From Macrostomum hystrix (lineage: Eukaryota > Platyhelminthes > Macrostomidae), in assembly GCA_950097015.1 (NCBI GenBank), contig CATNEN010000039.1, forward strand, positions 10,262,001 through 10,326,000: a DNA stretch of 64,000 nucleotides. Direction: 5' to 3'. Under the pieces are notes generated by a model. That model did not search any database. It was not told the origin of the DNA and was given only the letters and a program-made list of their open reading frames with translations. A program made the translations under genes and the position numbers. Below are positions 32,669-44,935 of the stretch, piece by piece. Position 1 is the first letter of the stretch; every line of letters starts with the position of its first letter.

Positions 32669-33068
32669 GTAACAACTGACTACTAATAGTACCACTTTTC
32701 CGACAGAGTGCAATATGGTGGGAATTCGAATATTCCATTCTCTTTCTATTCTATTTTTTCAATTTATTTTTTTAGTAATTTTTCCCGCGCAGCGCCACAT
32801 AGGGGCTATGCTTATAGTTTTCATGTGCAATTTATTTGCTTTTAATAATAACGCCAGAGTGTGGATGCTGATGTTTTTATTTTCCTCTGAAAGTAATACG
32901 ATATTAGCAAATCTAATCACAGCGAATTTTCTAATCTGATGTCACAGAGCTTTGGCACGCATATAGCTTTACGTGAAGAGCCACTTTTCAGTCAAAATAG
33001 AAAAATTATTATTACGCTTGTATGCAAATGAAGTCTATTTGCTTATACATTCGATTTCACAATTACGA
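32669..33068. other. AT-rich spacer
   Basis: No supported gene. A plus-strand frame at 32715-32939 is hydrophobic (phenylalanine- and isoleucine-rich) but is what AT-rich DNA gives by chance. Confidence 0.45.
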
Positions 33069-33345
33069 GTATTTGGGGCGCAGCTGCTCAGTGAAGGCTT
33101 GGGGGCTTGACGTGCAGTTTACGCCCTGGGGGCCAACCTCCAAGGCACAGTGAGTTTTCACTGCCTAACGATGAGAAGGTCAGGGCAGATGTACACACCT
33201 GTGTGAGCATGTGCCTGCGTACAGTATCTGTGTGCGTGCGTGCTCAGGAGTCAGTGAAATGGGCAGAATTGCATCCTGGCTGCAGCTGCGGGTCAGTGTG
33301 ACCAAATGATGCGCCATTTCCTGCAGCCCTTCTGCAATTATTATT
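33069..33345 (+). mobile_element. SINE family A, 5'-truncated
   Basis: Begins at the GGGGCGCAGC part of the body, lacking the tRNA-like head. It runs through GTGCCTGCGTACAGTATCTG and TCAGTGAAATGGGCAGAATT to CTTCTGCAATTATTATTATT. The tandem array that follows starts from this element's own 3' end. Confidence 0.85.
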
Positions 33346-35262
33346 ATTAAGGGGCTAACCCAGAATGATGTGCCTGTGCCTGCAGCCCTTCTGCAATTAT
33401 TATTAATAAGGGGCTAACCCAGAATGATGCGCCATTTCCTGCAGCCCTTCTGCAATTATTATTATTAAGGGGCTAACCCAGAATGATGTGCCAGTGCCCG
33501 CAGCCCTTCTGCAATTATTATTATTAAGGGGCTAACCCAGAATGATGTGCCAGTGCCTGCAGCCCTTCTGCAATTATTATTATTAAGGGGCTAACCCAGA
33601 ATGATGTGCCTGTGCCCGCAGCCCTTCTGCAATTATTATTATTAAGGGGCTAACCCAGAATGATGTGCCAGTGCCTGCAGCCCTTCTGCAATTATTATTA
33701 TTAAGGGGCTAACCCAGAATGATGTGCCTGTGCCCGCAGCCCTTCTGCAATTATTATTATTAAGGGGCTAACCCAGAATGATGTGCCAGTGCCTGCAGCC
33801 CTTCTGCAATTATTATTAGTAAGGGGCTAACCCAGAATGATGCGCCATTTCCTGCAGCCCTTCTGCAATTATTATTATTAAGGGGCTAACCCAGAATGAT
33901 GTGCCAGTGCCTGCAGCCCTTCTGCAATTATTATTATTAAGGGGCTAACCCAGAATGATGTGCCAGTGCCTGCAGCCCTTCTGCAATTATTATTATTAAG
34001 GGGCTAACCCAGAATGATGTGCCAGTGCCTGCAGCCCTTCTGCAATTATTATTATTAAGGGGCTAACCCAGAATGATGTGCCAGTGCCTGCAGCCCTTCT
34101 GCAATTATTATTATTAAGGGGCTAACCCAGAATGATGTACCAGTGCCTGCAGCCCTTCTGCAATTATTATTATTAAGGGGCTAACCCAGAATGATGTGCC
34201 TGTGCCCGCAGCCCTTCTGCAATTATTATTAATAAGGGGCTAACCCAGAATGATGTGCCTGTGCCCGCAGCCCTTCTGCAATTATTATTATTAAGGGGCT
34301 AACCCAGAATGATGTGCCTGTGCCTGCAGCCCTTCTGCAATTATTATTATTAAGGGGCTAACCCAGAATGATGTGCCTGTGCCTGCAGCCCTTCTGCAAT
34401 TATTATTAATAAGGGGCTAACCCAGAATGATGCGCCATTTCCTGCAGCCCTTCTGCAATTATTATTATTAAGGGGCTAACCCAGAATGATGTGCCAGTGC
34501 CTGCAGCCCTTCTGCAATTATTATTATTAAGGGGCTAACCCAGAATGATGTGCCAGTGCCTGCAGCCCTTCTGCAATTATTATTATTAAGGGGCTAACCC
34601 AGAATGATGTGCCTGTGCCTGCAGCCCTTCTGCAATTATTATTATTAAGGGGCTAACCCAGAATGATGTGCCATTTCCTGCAGCCCTTCTGCAATTATTA
34701 TTATTAAGGGGCTAACCCAGAATGATGTGCCAGTGCCTGCAGCCCTTCTGCAATTATTATTATTAAGGGGCTAACCCAGAATGATGTACCAGTGCCTGCA
34801 GCCCTTCTGCAATTATTATTATTAAGGGGCTAACCCAGAATGATGTGCCTGTGCCTGCAGCCCTTCTGCAATTATTATTATTAAGGGGCTAACCCAGAAT
34901 GATGTGCCAGTGCCTGCAGCCCTTCTGCAATTATTATTATTAAGGGGCTAACCCAGAATGATGTGCCAGTGCCTGCAGCCCTTCTGCAATTATTATTATT
35001 AAGGGGCTAACCCAGAATGATGTACCAGTGCCTGCAGCCCTTCTGCAATTATTATTATTAAGGGGCTAACCCAGAATGATGTGCCTGTGCCCGCAGCCCT
35101 TCTGCAATTATTATTATTAAGGGGCTAACCCAGAATGATGTGCCAGTGCCTGCAGCCCTTCTGCAATTATTATTATTAAGGGGCTAACCCAGAATGATGT
35201 ACCAGTGCCTGCAGCCCTTCTGCAATTATTATTATTAAGGGGCTAACCCAGAATGATTTACC
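33310..35262. repeat. 59-bp satellite derived from a SINE tail, about 33 units
   Basis: Each unit consists of the family A SINE 3' end (AATGATGTGCC, GCAGCCCTTCTGCAATTATT, ATTATTAAGG) joined to GGCTAACCCAG. Units differ by small variants (GCCAGTGCCTG, GCCTGTGCCCG, CGCCATTTCCTG) in repeated blocks. The first unit is continuous with the SINE at 33069. Confidence 0.95.
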
Positions 35263-35761
35263 AGTGCCGGCATCTAAAAATATCAGTTCTATTAACTTTT
35301 ACTTTAATTAGCTTTGTTATTAATTATGAGAGTACTTTAGACGTCAATTGTACACCGAATCGAAATGATAACCGATTGAGAATCGTAATTCAGCTACTCA
35401 ATGCGATTTTTTCTTCGAGGCAAATTTCTTTAGCCTTATAGCTGCGATAATCCTGAGCTATATCGTCCTAACTGAGCACTTAGCACATCATTAGCTTTCG
35501 CTATGCAGGTCTACAATCTTGTTCGCCTGTGATTTGACACAGCCGACTTCAATAAGCCCAAAACAGAAGGATCTCCTTAAATTTTGGATTTGGCATCAAC
35601 ATAAATCGTCAAACGCATTTGCATGAAGCATTTTCAAAGCAACTTGGTCCAAAAAAGGATTTTTTAAAGTAAAGACGGAAATGAAAATCATTGGACATAA
35701 GTGCAAACGGAATGTCAAGTGCGTGGGAACTCAGGGCGTCAGTCTAAATTGCACTAAAGTC
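35263..35761. other. AT-rich flank of the phosphatase gene
   Basis: Contains the 3' flank of the minus-strand phosphatase gene. Nothing else was recognised. Confidence 0.4.
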
Positions 35762-36934
35762 TTAGCCGCCGCCGCTGGCCCTCGGGCTGAACTGCAGCAC
35801 CCGGATTGATTTAACCAACTCGCAGTCGTCCATTCGCATCAGGTAGGCCACGGCGCCAAAGTTTTCGTTATTGATGTAGCCGGGCGCTGAGAAGACGGTG
35901 ATGCACTGCATGTTGTGCTGCACAGATAGGCCCATCTTCATCACCTGGTGGGCTCTGATGATGGCCTTCAGCGAGTTGCGACGAATGAAAACCTCGGTTG
36001 CGTCAGCGTTGAACTTGTAGCCGATGCCACGACTGCTGGTCGAGAATACGGGCTTCGGCTCCTTTTTCTTCGACGTCGGGCCCTTCTCAGTAGGTTCCAG
36101 TGCATCCTCCATGGGATCGCTCCAAAGCAGGTCGGTCTCCAGTTCCCGATTATTCAACGAGGAAAACGGGCGCTGGATGCTGTTGACAACTTGCTTCAGA
36201 TTCTCAACGCCCGGCTGCTGGCGAAGGAGGACCTCGGAGATGCCGCCGTGGCAGCAGAAGAACTGCAAGTCGACGAGAGCCGCAATCGGCAGGTAGTCGA
36301 AAACCCGATTGAAAATGTTGTACACATTCAGGTGCTTGAAGCGGCTCAAGCACTCGCTCTTGAAGCCGTAGCGCTTGTTCACCTTCGCCACTTCGTGATT
36401 ACCGCGCAGGATGTAAACCCTATCCGGATAGCGAACCTTCATCAGCAGCAGCGTAACCACAACCTCCAGGCTGAATTGGCCGCGGTCAACGAAGTCACCC
36501 AGGAACAAGATGGTCTCTGTTGGCGGATAACCCAGCGATTCCAGGATGCGCAGCAGGTCCCTGAACTGGCCGTGAATGTCGCCAACAATGAAGGCCGGCC
36601 TCTTGATTTCTAGAAGGGCAGGCTCGCGGCGAAATACGTCCCTGGCCATCTTGGCCATCGTGTAGCAGAGCTGCTCAGTGACGAAGCTGGAACGTAGATT
36701 GCCATTGGAATCGAACTCGCTGTTGAGTATCGTACGCTCAACATCGGTGAGGTCTATATCAATGAGTGACAACGGCGAAATGCAGTCGTCGATCATTGAA
36801 ATCAGGTCGCTTCCATCGTTTTCATCGAAGTCAATGATGCTGTCGCGGTAATCTAATTTCCTAAGTGTCAACTTGTCGTCAGCGTCAAATACCTGCCGAT
36901 CAAGTGTGCCGCCAATGCTATCTGACTGCTCCAT
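35762..36934 (-). CDS. PP1-like serine/threonine phosphatase, intronless, 390 aa
   Basis: Metallophosphatase of the PPP family, closest to the PP1 catalytic subunit, which removes phosphate from Ser/Thr. The signature motifs are GDIHGQ (118-123), GDFVDRG (146-152), RGNHE (177-181), HGG (229-231) and RAHQ (327-330), so the metal-binding and catalytic Asp, Asn and His residues are present. It departs from canonical PP1 in an acidic N-terminal extension of about 60-80 residues, a lysine-rich insertion after LLWSDP (about 275-298), and SAPGY in place of the near-invariant SAPNY (349-353). The gene is a single open frame, unlike its intron-rich neighbours. This suggests a retrocopy or a divergent, perhaps testis-expressed, paralogue. 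The start at 36934 is the first ATG of the frame. Confidence 0.9.
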   Translation of the reverse strand: MEQSDSIGGTLDRQVFDADDKLTLRKLDYRDSIIDFDENDGSDLISMIDDCISPLSLIDIDLTDVERTILNSEFDSNGNLRSSFVTEQLCYTMAKMARDVFRREPALLEIKRPAFIVGDIHGQFRDLLRILESLGYPPTETILFLGDFVDRGQFSLEVVVTLLLMKVRYPDRVYILRGNHEVAKVNKRYGFKSECLSRFKHLNVYNIFNRVFDYLPIAALVDLQFFCCHGGISEVLLRQQPGVENLKQVVNSIQRPFSSLNNRELETDLLWSDPMEDALEPTEKGPTSKKKEPKPVFSTSSRGIGYKFNADATEVFIRRNSLKAIIRAHQVMKMGLSVQHNMQCITVFSAPGYINNENFGAVAYLMRMDDCELVKSIRVLQFSPRASGGG

Positions 36935-37147
36935 GGCAAATTATTTCATCAGCGGCGACAGATGGAATCGATCCGATATGATTTACGCGGACTGACGAGA
37001 TCCAACAGTCGAGACTAATTGCACTTTTTCTTAGTCTAATTTAGACATAGACAAGTTTGGTCTGGAAATAATAAGCACATAAGCTGCGATGGTACTCAGG
37101 AACTGCACTTTAAATTCAATTATGAAAGTTCTTTAACTCATTAATTA
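36935..37147. promoter_or_regulatory. 5' flank of the PP1-like gene
   Basis: About 200 bp of AT-rich sequence between the start codon and a dispersed repeat. It presumably holds the promoter; no motif was identified. Confidence 0.25.
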
Positions 37148-37159
37148 TTGTACTTTCGA

Positions 37160-37510
37160 GTCTTAACAGTAGAACTACCAAGGGGAAATTCTCCTCACCG
37201 ACAATTATTTGTGCTGCACCCGAACGGAGCAACGCAAGCACACGGGCCAACTTTTTGTTGCGCATCTTCTGAAACAAGAATCAAGTCGCCAGCTCTTCAG
37301 ACATTCGAGATATTCAATGTTTCTGGCCGAAGGTCAGGTTTTCCCCATAAGAGCTAGTGCATTTCATACACCCCCATACACGAATTAGCACTGCGCCTCA
37401 GTGCGGCCTTGCCAGGCCTTCAAAATTTATCAGCACATCACCCGAATGTGCCTGCATCATCTCCGTCTTCGGTGGTCACCTACCTTTATCTAGAGTCTAG
37501 ACTGACTGCA
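37160..37510 (-). mobile_element. Dispersed repeat, copy 1
   Basis: Matches 60545-60790 in inverted orientation over much of its length. Shared pieces include GAACTACCAAGG, AATCAAGTCGCCAGCT, ATTCAATGTTTCTGGCCGAA, CACGAATTAGCACTGCGCCT and CCGTCTTCGGTGGTCACCTA. Strand is arbitrary. No coding domain or terminal repeat was recognised, so this is an unclassified non-autonomous element or an old LINE/SINE fragment. Confidence 0.7.
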
Positions 37511-39331
37511 GGACCTTCAAGGGCTACAACAGGTGGAACTAGGCTAGTGTGGAGTCGTGGACACCCTGAGGCGAATTTCTCCAATTTCACTGATCAAGCC
37601 TAAATATTAGGCGCAGCTCAACCACAGTACACCATTGACTAGATGTCAAACAATCATTCACCACCCACGCTATTAGCACTCAGGGTCTGCCAAAAAACTT
37701 TCATGTGGGATTCCCCTCCCCTTAATCTAAAACGGGTGACAAAATGGCTTGGTAGTCCAACTATCACTAAATGCCGCACGCTTCGCCGTAATCTAATATA
37801 CTAAAAAAATTGGCTATAATAATATCACGAGACCAGTCCGTTGAATGGATGTGATCATTTCTACATTCCTTTAATGGGTCTTGCTTAAAGAAACAATTAG
37901 TTCTCATTTCCTTCGACGTCACGGTCACAAGTCCAAAGCATTAAAAATGCTAAACAGAAAGCTTGTTGTTGTGAAAAAAACTAAATGAAAGGCTGCACAA
38001 TTGGGTCACAATTATTTGCTTGTTTTGGGGGGATGGCCACAAACACACAGAACAGAAAAAGCCGGTTTATTTGGTTGGTGTGACATAAGAGAGGTGCAAA
38101 AGACTTAGATAACAATAAATGAATTAACAATTGTTATAATAGGCGTACGATATTTTGTCAAGTGTAAACTAAACTGGGAGGACAAGCGGGAGAAAATTAT
38201 AATAGAAAACTGAACTGAAAAAAGCGGGCAACTCGACACTGAACTGTGTAGGCTGACTTAGAAATATGGGAGGTGAATTTTAAAAACTTGGAGACAGCTA
38301 AATAATTATCGAATATAGAATTAGACTGTTGTGTCACAATTGAATAGTCTCTATAACAATAGAGAGAAAACAGCGACTCTATTGCACGCGTGGGGCTATT
38401 AAAAAGTATGTAAATAAAATTTTAGTTTTTTTAACCGAAAAATTATATTTAGTAAACAAACAAAATTATTAAATATTGTGAACGAAAAAAGACAGACTAC
38501 AAGCGTCTACTAGTATCTTAGGCTGTGAAGCGCACGAACAGAGGCGGAATTGCTTAGCAAAAGGTGTTGCATCATTGTTGCATTAGCTAAAAGCTAAAAT
38601 ATAGCAGTCAAGAAACACAACAGAAATTAGAAAGCTTATCTTAATAGCAGTCTAAATAAACAAAAAATTATATTTCCTATCCCGACCGTTTTTTCAATAA
38701 TAATAATAAGTTACCACCACACTATCATAAGTAGATGACATGATTTCTTATAACCGTTAAACAATTTCTGGCGCCAATTCAAATATTAGAAGTGGCAAAA
38801 CCACATCCTTAATAATAATAATAATGTTAACAATATAACACAATAAGGTGCGCCAAGCGACAAGCACTAGTGCAAACACTGAGGAATACTAGACTAGGAC
38901 TAAAGGGAAACACTGAGATTCACAATACAAGATGACACCAGGTCAACATCTAGATGTGATTCTATTCCAAAGTAACTGCTAAATTTATAGAACAGTTAGG
39001 ACTAAACTAAAAAGCGAACAACGGCGACAGATTGCGTGTGAGAAGAAGAAAAATCAAGTCTTTATTTGTTTGCTTTTGCACTTGCTAACAGATCGATAAA
39101 AATATTTGATGAAATGATGAAGCTAAGACATACGCAGACAGGACGAACAAACTAAATCTTTTAGTGGATAAATGTGCCTCACAAAATGGATGCTTAAACT
39201 ATTTTTATATCAAACGCTTGCTTTGTTAACGAAAATTCTAAAAGTTCGTCCGTCAAGAGAAACGAAAAAAAACGGTTTGTTATAATTATCCGGCAGATTA
39301 ACGGCTGTCAGTGACAAACAAGAGCCCCATA
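37511..39331. other. 14-3-3 epsilon 3' flank and AT-rich spacer
   Basis: No supported gene. It contains (AAT)n tracts near 38698 and 38810. The 3' UTR of the 14-3-3 epsilon gene probably extends into the right part. Confidence 0.45.
39061..39066 (-). terminator. Candidate poly(A) signal of 14-3-3 epsilon
   Basis: AATAAA on the minus strand lies about 265 bp beyond the stop codon, a plausible 3' UTR end. Confidence 0.45.
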
Positions 39332-42300
39332 TTATTGATTGCCAGCTTCTTTCGGCTCAGCGTCTGGCTCCTTCTCGTCTGCAAGAACAAAGAGGACGAC
39401 AGAGTTTAAATGGCTGACAATTATTATATAAGAAATGGCTTATAATGAGATGCAGTATGCAATGCAAGTGCGGAAACGGGATAAGTGTTTGTTTGGTGTG
39501 ACCGATTGAAGTGGGATAAGTGTCTGGCGTGAAGGATTGAATTGGGATAAGTGTCTGGCTTGAAGGATTGAATTGGGATAAGTGTCTGGCTTGAAGGATT
39601 GAATTGGGATAAGTGTCTGGAGTGAAGGATTGAATTGGGATAAGTGTCTGGCTTGAAGGATTGAATTGGGATAAGTGTCTGGCTTGAAGGACTGAATTGG
39701 GATAAGTGTCTGGAGTGAAGGACTAAAATGGGATAAGTGTCTGGCTTGAAGGATTGAATTGGGATAAGTGTCTGGAGTGAAGGACTAAAATGGGATAAGT
39801 GTCTGGCGTGAAGGACTGAATTGGGATAAGTGTCTGGAGTGAAGGACTAAAATGGGATAAGTGTCTGGCTTGAAGGATTGAATTGGGATAAGTGTCTGGA
39901 GTGAAGGACTAAAATGGGATAAGTGTCTGGCGTGAAGGATTGAAATGGGATAAGTGTCTGGAGTGAAGGACTAAAATGGGATAAGTGTCTGGCGTGAAGG
40001 ACTGAATTGGGATAAGTGTCTGGAGTGAAGGACTAAAATGGGATAAGTGTCTGGCTTGAAGGATTGAATTGGGATAAGTGTCTGGAGTGAAGGACTAAAA
40101 TGGGATAAGTGTCTGGCGTGAAGGATTGAAATGGGATAAGTGTCTGGCGTGAAGGATTGAAATTGGATAAGTGTCTGGAGTGAAGGACTAAAATGGGATA
40201 AGTGTCTGGCGTGAAGGATTGAAATGGGATAAGTGTCTGGCGTGAAGGATTGAAATTGGATAAGTGTCTGGCGTGAAGGATTGAATTGGGATAAGTGTCT
40301 GGCTTGAAGGATTGAATTGGGATAAGTGTCTGGCTTGAAGGATTGAATTGGGATAAGTGTCTGGAGTGAAGGACTAAAATGGGATAAGTGTCTGGCGTGA
40401 AGGACTGAATTGGGATAAGTGTCTGGAGTGAAGGACTAAAATGGGATAAGTGTCTGGCTTGAAGGATTGAATTGTGATAAGTGTCTGGAGTGAAGGACTA
40501 AAATGGGATAAGTGTCTGGCGTGAAGGATTGAAATGGGATAAGTGTCTGGCTTGAAGGATTGAATTGGGATAAGTGTCTGGAGTGAATGACTAAAATGGG
40601 ATAAGTGTCTGGAGTGAAGGACTAAAATGGGATAAGTGTCTGGAGTGAAGGACTTGAATTCTGTGGAAGTGAGGATGTCTGTCAGCTCACCATCTCCAGC
40701 TGGCTGCATGTCCGAAGTCCACAGGGTGAGGTTGTCCCTGAGCAGCTGCATGATCAGGGTGCTGTCCTTGTAGGACTCCTCAGACAGGGTGTCCAGCTCG
40801 GCGATGGCCTCGTCGAAGGCGGTCTTGGCCAGTTTGCAGGCCCTATCGGCCGAGTTGAGAATCTCATAGTAGAACACGGAGAAGTTGAGGGCCAGGCCCA
40901 GGCGAATGGGGTGGGTTGGCTTGAGCTGCGTGCTGGCGATGTCGGTGGCGGCCTTGTAGGCTGTCAGGCTGTTCTCGGCGGCCTCCTTGCGCTCGGCTCC
41001 GGTGGCGAATTCGGCCAGGTAACGCAGGTAGTCGCCCTTCATCTTGTAGTAGAAGACGCGAGACTCGGCCACGGTGGCGCTGGGAATCAGATGGCTGTCC
41101 AGCACGTCGAGAATGTCGTCACAGATGCGCTTGAGCTCCTTCTCAACCTGAGAGCGGAACGAGCGAATCAATTCGAGCTTCTCGCTGCCAGATTTGCTCT
41201 CCTCCTTCTGCTCGATGCTGCTGACGATGCGCCAGCTGGCTCGCCTGGCGCCTATGACATTCTTGTAGGCCACGGACAGCAGGTTGCGCTCCTCAACTGT
41301 CAGCTCGACATCCATCACAGCTACGGCCTTCATGGCGTCCACCATTTCTGTGGATTTAGGATAATGTGAAAATTTATTACATGAAGTGCCTTGGAGAGAA
41401 GGTTGGCTCAGTGGTTCAAGTTTTACAAGACAGAACAAGCAAGCAAAAAGGAATTCAAAATCTCATTTCATGATAAACTGTTGTCTGAAAACAGAGTGGT
41501 AGTTATACTACCTAAAAATTGGAACTAGCAGGTGACAATAGTTAAAGTAACATTTTAGGCTAGTTTATTCTAAGAAGCAACAATGTGGATAAAGGATTAA
41601 CAATGTCTCAATGCCTTTTTTGCCTTTGCCTTATTACCTTTGGAAACATTTTTTCTTCATGGCATACTTATGTTGACTAAGTGCATTAATATAAAATCTG
41701 AGTGGCTTGTTTATTGTTAGTCATTGTTAAAAATCAATTTACAAGTTAAAAACTGCTTACAAAAATTGGACCTGCTTTGAAATCTGGCATATCTATTTTT
41801 TGTGCAAAATGTTGTCTACTTTATATTATAAGCTTAATAATACTTAAAACTTTGCAAAAAAATTATATAATAATAAACGATATGATAAAAAAGACATCAC
41901 TTTTAGAAGTATATGTAACGTCAGATGAAACAGAGACCTAAACTGTAATACAAATTTAGGCACTTATTTAGTTTTGCAGATTTGATTATCTAACAAATGA
42001 CAAAAACTTTCTTAGCTAGTACAAGAAAATACTTAAACTCAATCAAGTTTTTTATAAGGAAATTTGGCTATATGCTTACAAATAGCCGAAAACAAAGATA
42101 AAGAGAGAATAGAAGGGTGGGAGGAACTAGGGAGAAAGATTATGTCATTCTCCCTTTCTTAGCTTGCTAAGCCTTTTTTGCCTTTGCCTTATTACCTTTG
42201 GAAACATTTTTTTCTTCATGGCATACTTATGTTGACTAAGTGCATTAATATAACATCTGAGTGGCTTGTTTATTGTAAGTCATTGTTAAAAATCAGTTTA

Positions 42301-43018
42301 CATTGAAATGGTAGGCCTAAAACTAAATGATGGTCCATAGTTAATAAATTTCATTTTAAAGCCATCAAATTTTAATTTGTTTTTAAATCATTGATTAGCT
42401 GGGCCTTATTGCCGATTTGACATGAAAATAATATAGTAGGTATAGCCTGCAGGAGCCTATCTGTCATGTCTTCTGGCCAATAATGGGCCTTATTGCCTTG
42501 GTAGCAATAGTGTGGAAGATATTGGCATGGCCCCATGGCAAAAAGCATTGCACAGTACACCAAAACTTGACCCACTGCAATAAACAAAATAGCACACTTT
42601 CTCAAATAGAAAAGCCAGTATGGGACAGTACATACTTTCAAATAAAACAATTTAAATAACAGCTGGCGCTGGGCTGAAAATGGGCAGCTTTAAATAGCTA
42701 TAATACGCCTTCTTCCTGTCTTATTTAAGGTCTTAATCAGAATTTAGATTAGAACGTTTAACTAATCTAAAACCTGCGGAGTTTCATTAATATTAGGAAT
42801 ATTTTAACATGATAAATTTAATGGGTGAGTCCAGACGAATAAAGACTGGTGGTATTCAGTCTTAGAAGTATGAAGAACAAAGTACACCGCACTTAATGTA
42901 TGTAATTCGCAGTAATTGTAGCAATATGGTTAGTTATTAGCGACTTACCATCATAGCGTTCAGCCTGCTCAGCGAGCTTAGCAAAGTACACCTTATCTTC
43001 GCGATCCTCGTGAGACAT
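39332..43018 (-). CDS. YWHAE: 14-3-3 protein epsilon, 3 exons, 257 aa
   Basis: Dimeric adaptor that binds phosphoserine/phosphothreonine motifs in many cytosolic signalling proteins. Exons 43018-42949, 41347-40691 and 39378-39332 total 774 bp with matching phases. The first exon reads [20 protein letters not shown]. The second carries [54 protein letters not shown] and [15 protein letters not shown], and ends [15 protein letters not shown]. The third encodes a short acidic tail ([14 protein letters not shown]). Phosphopeptide-binding Lys52, Arg59 and the later Arg-Tyr pair are present. The isoform call rests on the epsilon-like N-terminus and the [15 protein letters not shown] block. The 1.3-kb last intron is almost wholly a 31-bp array; the first intron is AT-rich and unique. 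Confidence 0.95.
39480..40672. repeat. 31-bp minisatellite in 14-3-3 epsilon intron 2
   Basis: About 38 units containing GGGATAAGTGTCTGGCGTGA and AGGATTGAAT. Variants (GGCTTG, GGAGTG, GGCGTG; ATTGAATT or ACTAAAAT) recur as two- and three-unit blocks. It ends about 20 bp from the donor at 40690. Confidence 0.95.
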
Positions 43019-44935
43019 TGTTAATAAAAAATAAAAGTGTTGTTTTCAGCAAAATAAATGCGGTTAAAATATAAACCAAAGCACAAATCACCTTGTTCAA
43101 AGCTGAGTCAGATTCGATCGCATTTATTGACCGTGGAAATATTTATCACGTTTAAAAGAGTGCAAGTTTGCTTAGAAAAGTAAATTTACATTTACTAAGG
43201 TCTATTCATTTCTTTTTAGAAATAATCCTTGATATAGGTCTGTAAATATAACTATTTTTACTGTTACTGTGACTGCTGCAGCGAAAACATGGATCTTATA
43301 AAGCCGGGATCGCATTTTTAAACAAAAGTATCAAGTTTCACTGTTGCGGAATTTATATCTCGATAGTACCGATGACAATAGATAATGCTCACCATACAAA
43401 ATCCAATCATTCTAATTATGTACTCAGAAAATTACTAAAATAATTTCGATGCGCCGCAAACAATTCAAAACATAAAATGCAATATTGGGGCAGTGGTAGA
43501 TGAAAGATGAAGATACAAATTCGATTTCACTTATTATGCTTAGCCTTTTATGCTCAAAATGACCCCCAGTTGCACTGGAGCCATCGCTAAAATTTAGGTT
43601 GTTTCTGTCTGTTTGTACATAGATTATTTATTTGCGCTATTTATTTGCACTACGCTATATATTCCCAATTTATACTACTTCTAAAGTAATAAATGCGGCT
43701 AGAACTTCCCATTTATATCAGTTTTCATCTTCGGCATTTATCGCATCGCTACTTGCATAACTGGGTAATGTTTAATATATCTATCTATCTATCTAATCAG
43801 CAGCAATTTTTTGCACATATTTCAATCAAAAAACAACAACTACGGATCATATTTTAACCAAACTTATATATAAAAAGTCTAATGTTTTGATCTAAGATGT
43901 TTTAGATTTAAGTGTCTTGTAATATAACTCGGAATTCACTTAAAAAAATGTATTTTAAAGAAGCGCAAGAACCAGTTGCTAAGAGTGAAATCAGAAACCG
44001 ACAGCTGAATATTATTTTACAAGTGAATTCGCGTAGTACTGTATATGTGGGCGACAATCTGAATATGCAACAATATACACACAGTTTATCCAACCTTGAC
44101 AGAATTGCTGAATAAATTCAAGCATATAATATTCTTCTAGGATGTTGGACGGGATAGTCTATGGCTAAAACGCTGAGCAAACATGATTTTGTTCCTAAAC
44201 TTATATTTAGCATTTTTTCCGTTTAAATTTTATTGACTTATGAGCCATAGACTACAAGGCCTTGTCCTCTTATTAGATTAAATTTGCACACAAGGAAGCA
44301 TATAAAAAAAACAAAACATCATTGAGGACCACGCTCGTAAAAGAAAAAAACTATTAAAAACAAAGACGCTAAATAAGTAAAGAAAGCCTAAGGCAAAATA
44401 AAGGGTTTACAGGAACGTAAAACATGTTATACAGCGACTATGAAACAAGCATACATGTTAAACAAGAGAACTTTATTTAGATAAAAACACTAAAGTTCGT
44501 TTGGTCTAGAAGAAAAATAATCTGTAGTTATAAAAAACCATGCTAAACAACTGAAAACTGCGCGATAGAAATTAATTCCGTGCTATTTTACAGTGAAATA
44601 AATTGTAGGATAGATGAACATAGCTGGATATAACTAATATTAACTTGGCAACTACTTACGCACAGTGCCGCTAACTGCAAATTATAGGCATACGTTGCAC
44701 AGTTAAAATTTTAATTAATGTGCAAGAAACTATATAAATTGCAGTGACTTTCTTAGTTTGATATGTACTATAGACTCTACTTAGTGCAGGCAGTAGTAAA
44801 TTTCAGCAGTCAAAACGCGTAACTAACACAATTGTATATACAATTGCAGTTTACAAAGGGAATAAACAGCTAATTAATTTGAAAGGCATGGCCGGACAGA
44901 GAAAGATTCCAGGTCAGCTGACAAAATCTTGACGG
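43019..44935. other. Intergenic, AT-rich
   Basis: Lies between the 14-3-3 epsilon start and the UBE2H stop. Nothing was recognised except a short (TATC)n tract near 43779-43794. The left part should include the 14-3-3 epsilon promoter. Confidence 0.5.

Noticed and set aside
33310-35262. CRISPR-like array
   Set aside because: Units are contiguous 59-bp tandem copies with no unique spacers, in an animal genome.
35948-36613. 221-codon frame opposite the PP1-like gene
   Set aside because: It is an antisense shadow of a GC-rich coding exon.
40374-40690. Repeat-encoded C-terminal tail of 14-3-3 epsilon
   Set aside because: This is intron retention of the 31-bp array. The GATG|GTGAG donor and the downstream acidic exon at 39378 give a normal 14-3-3 ending.
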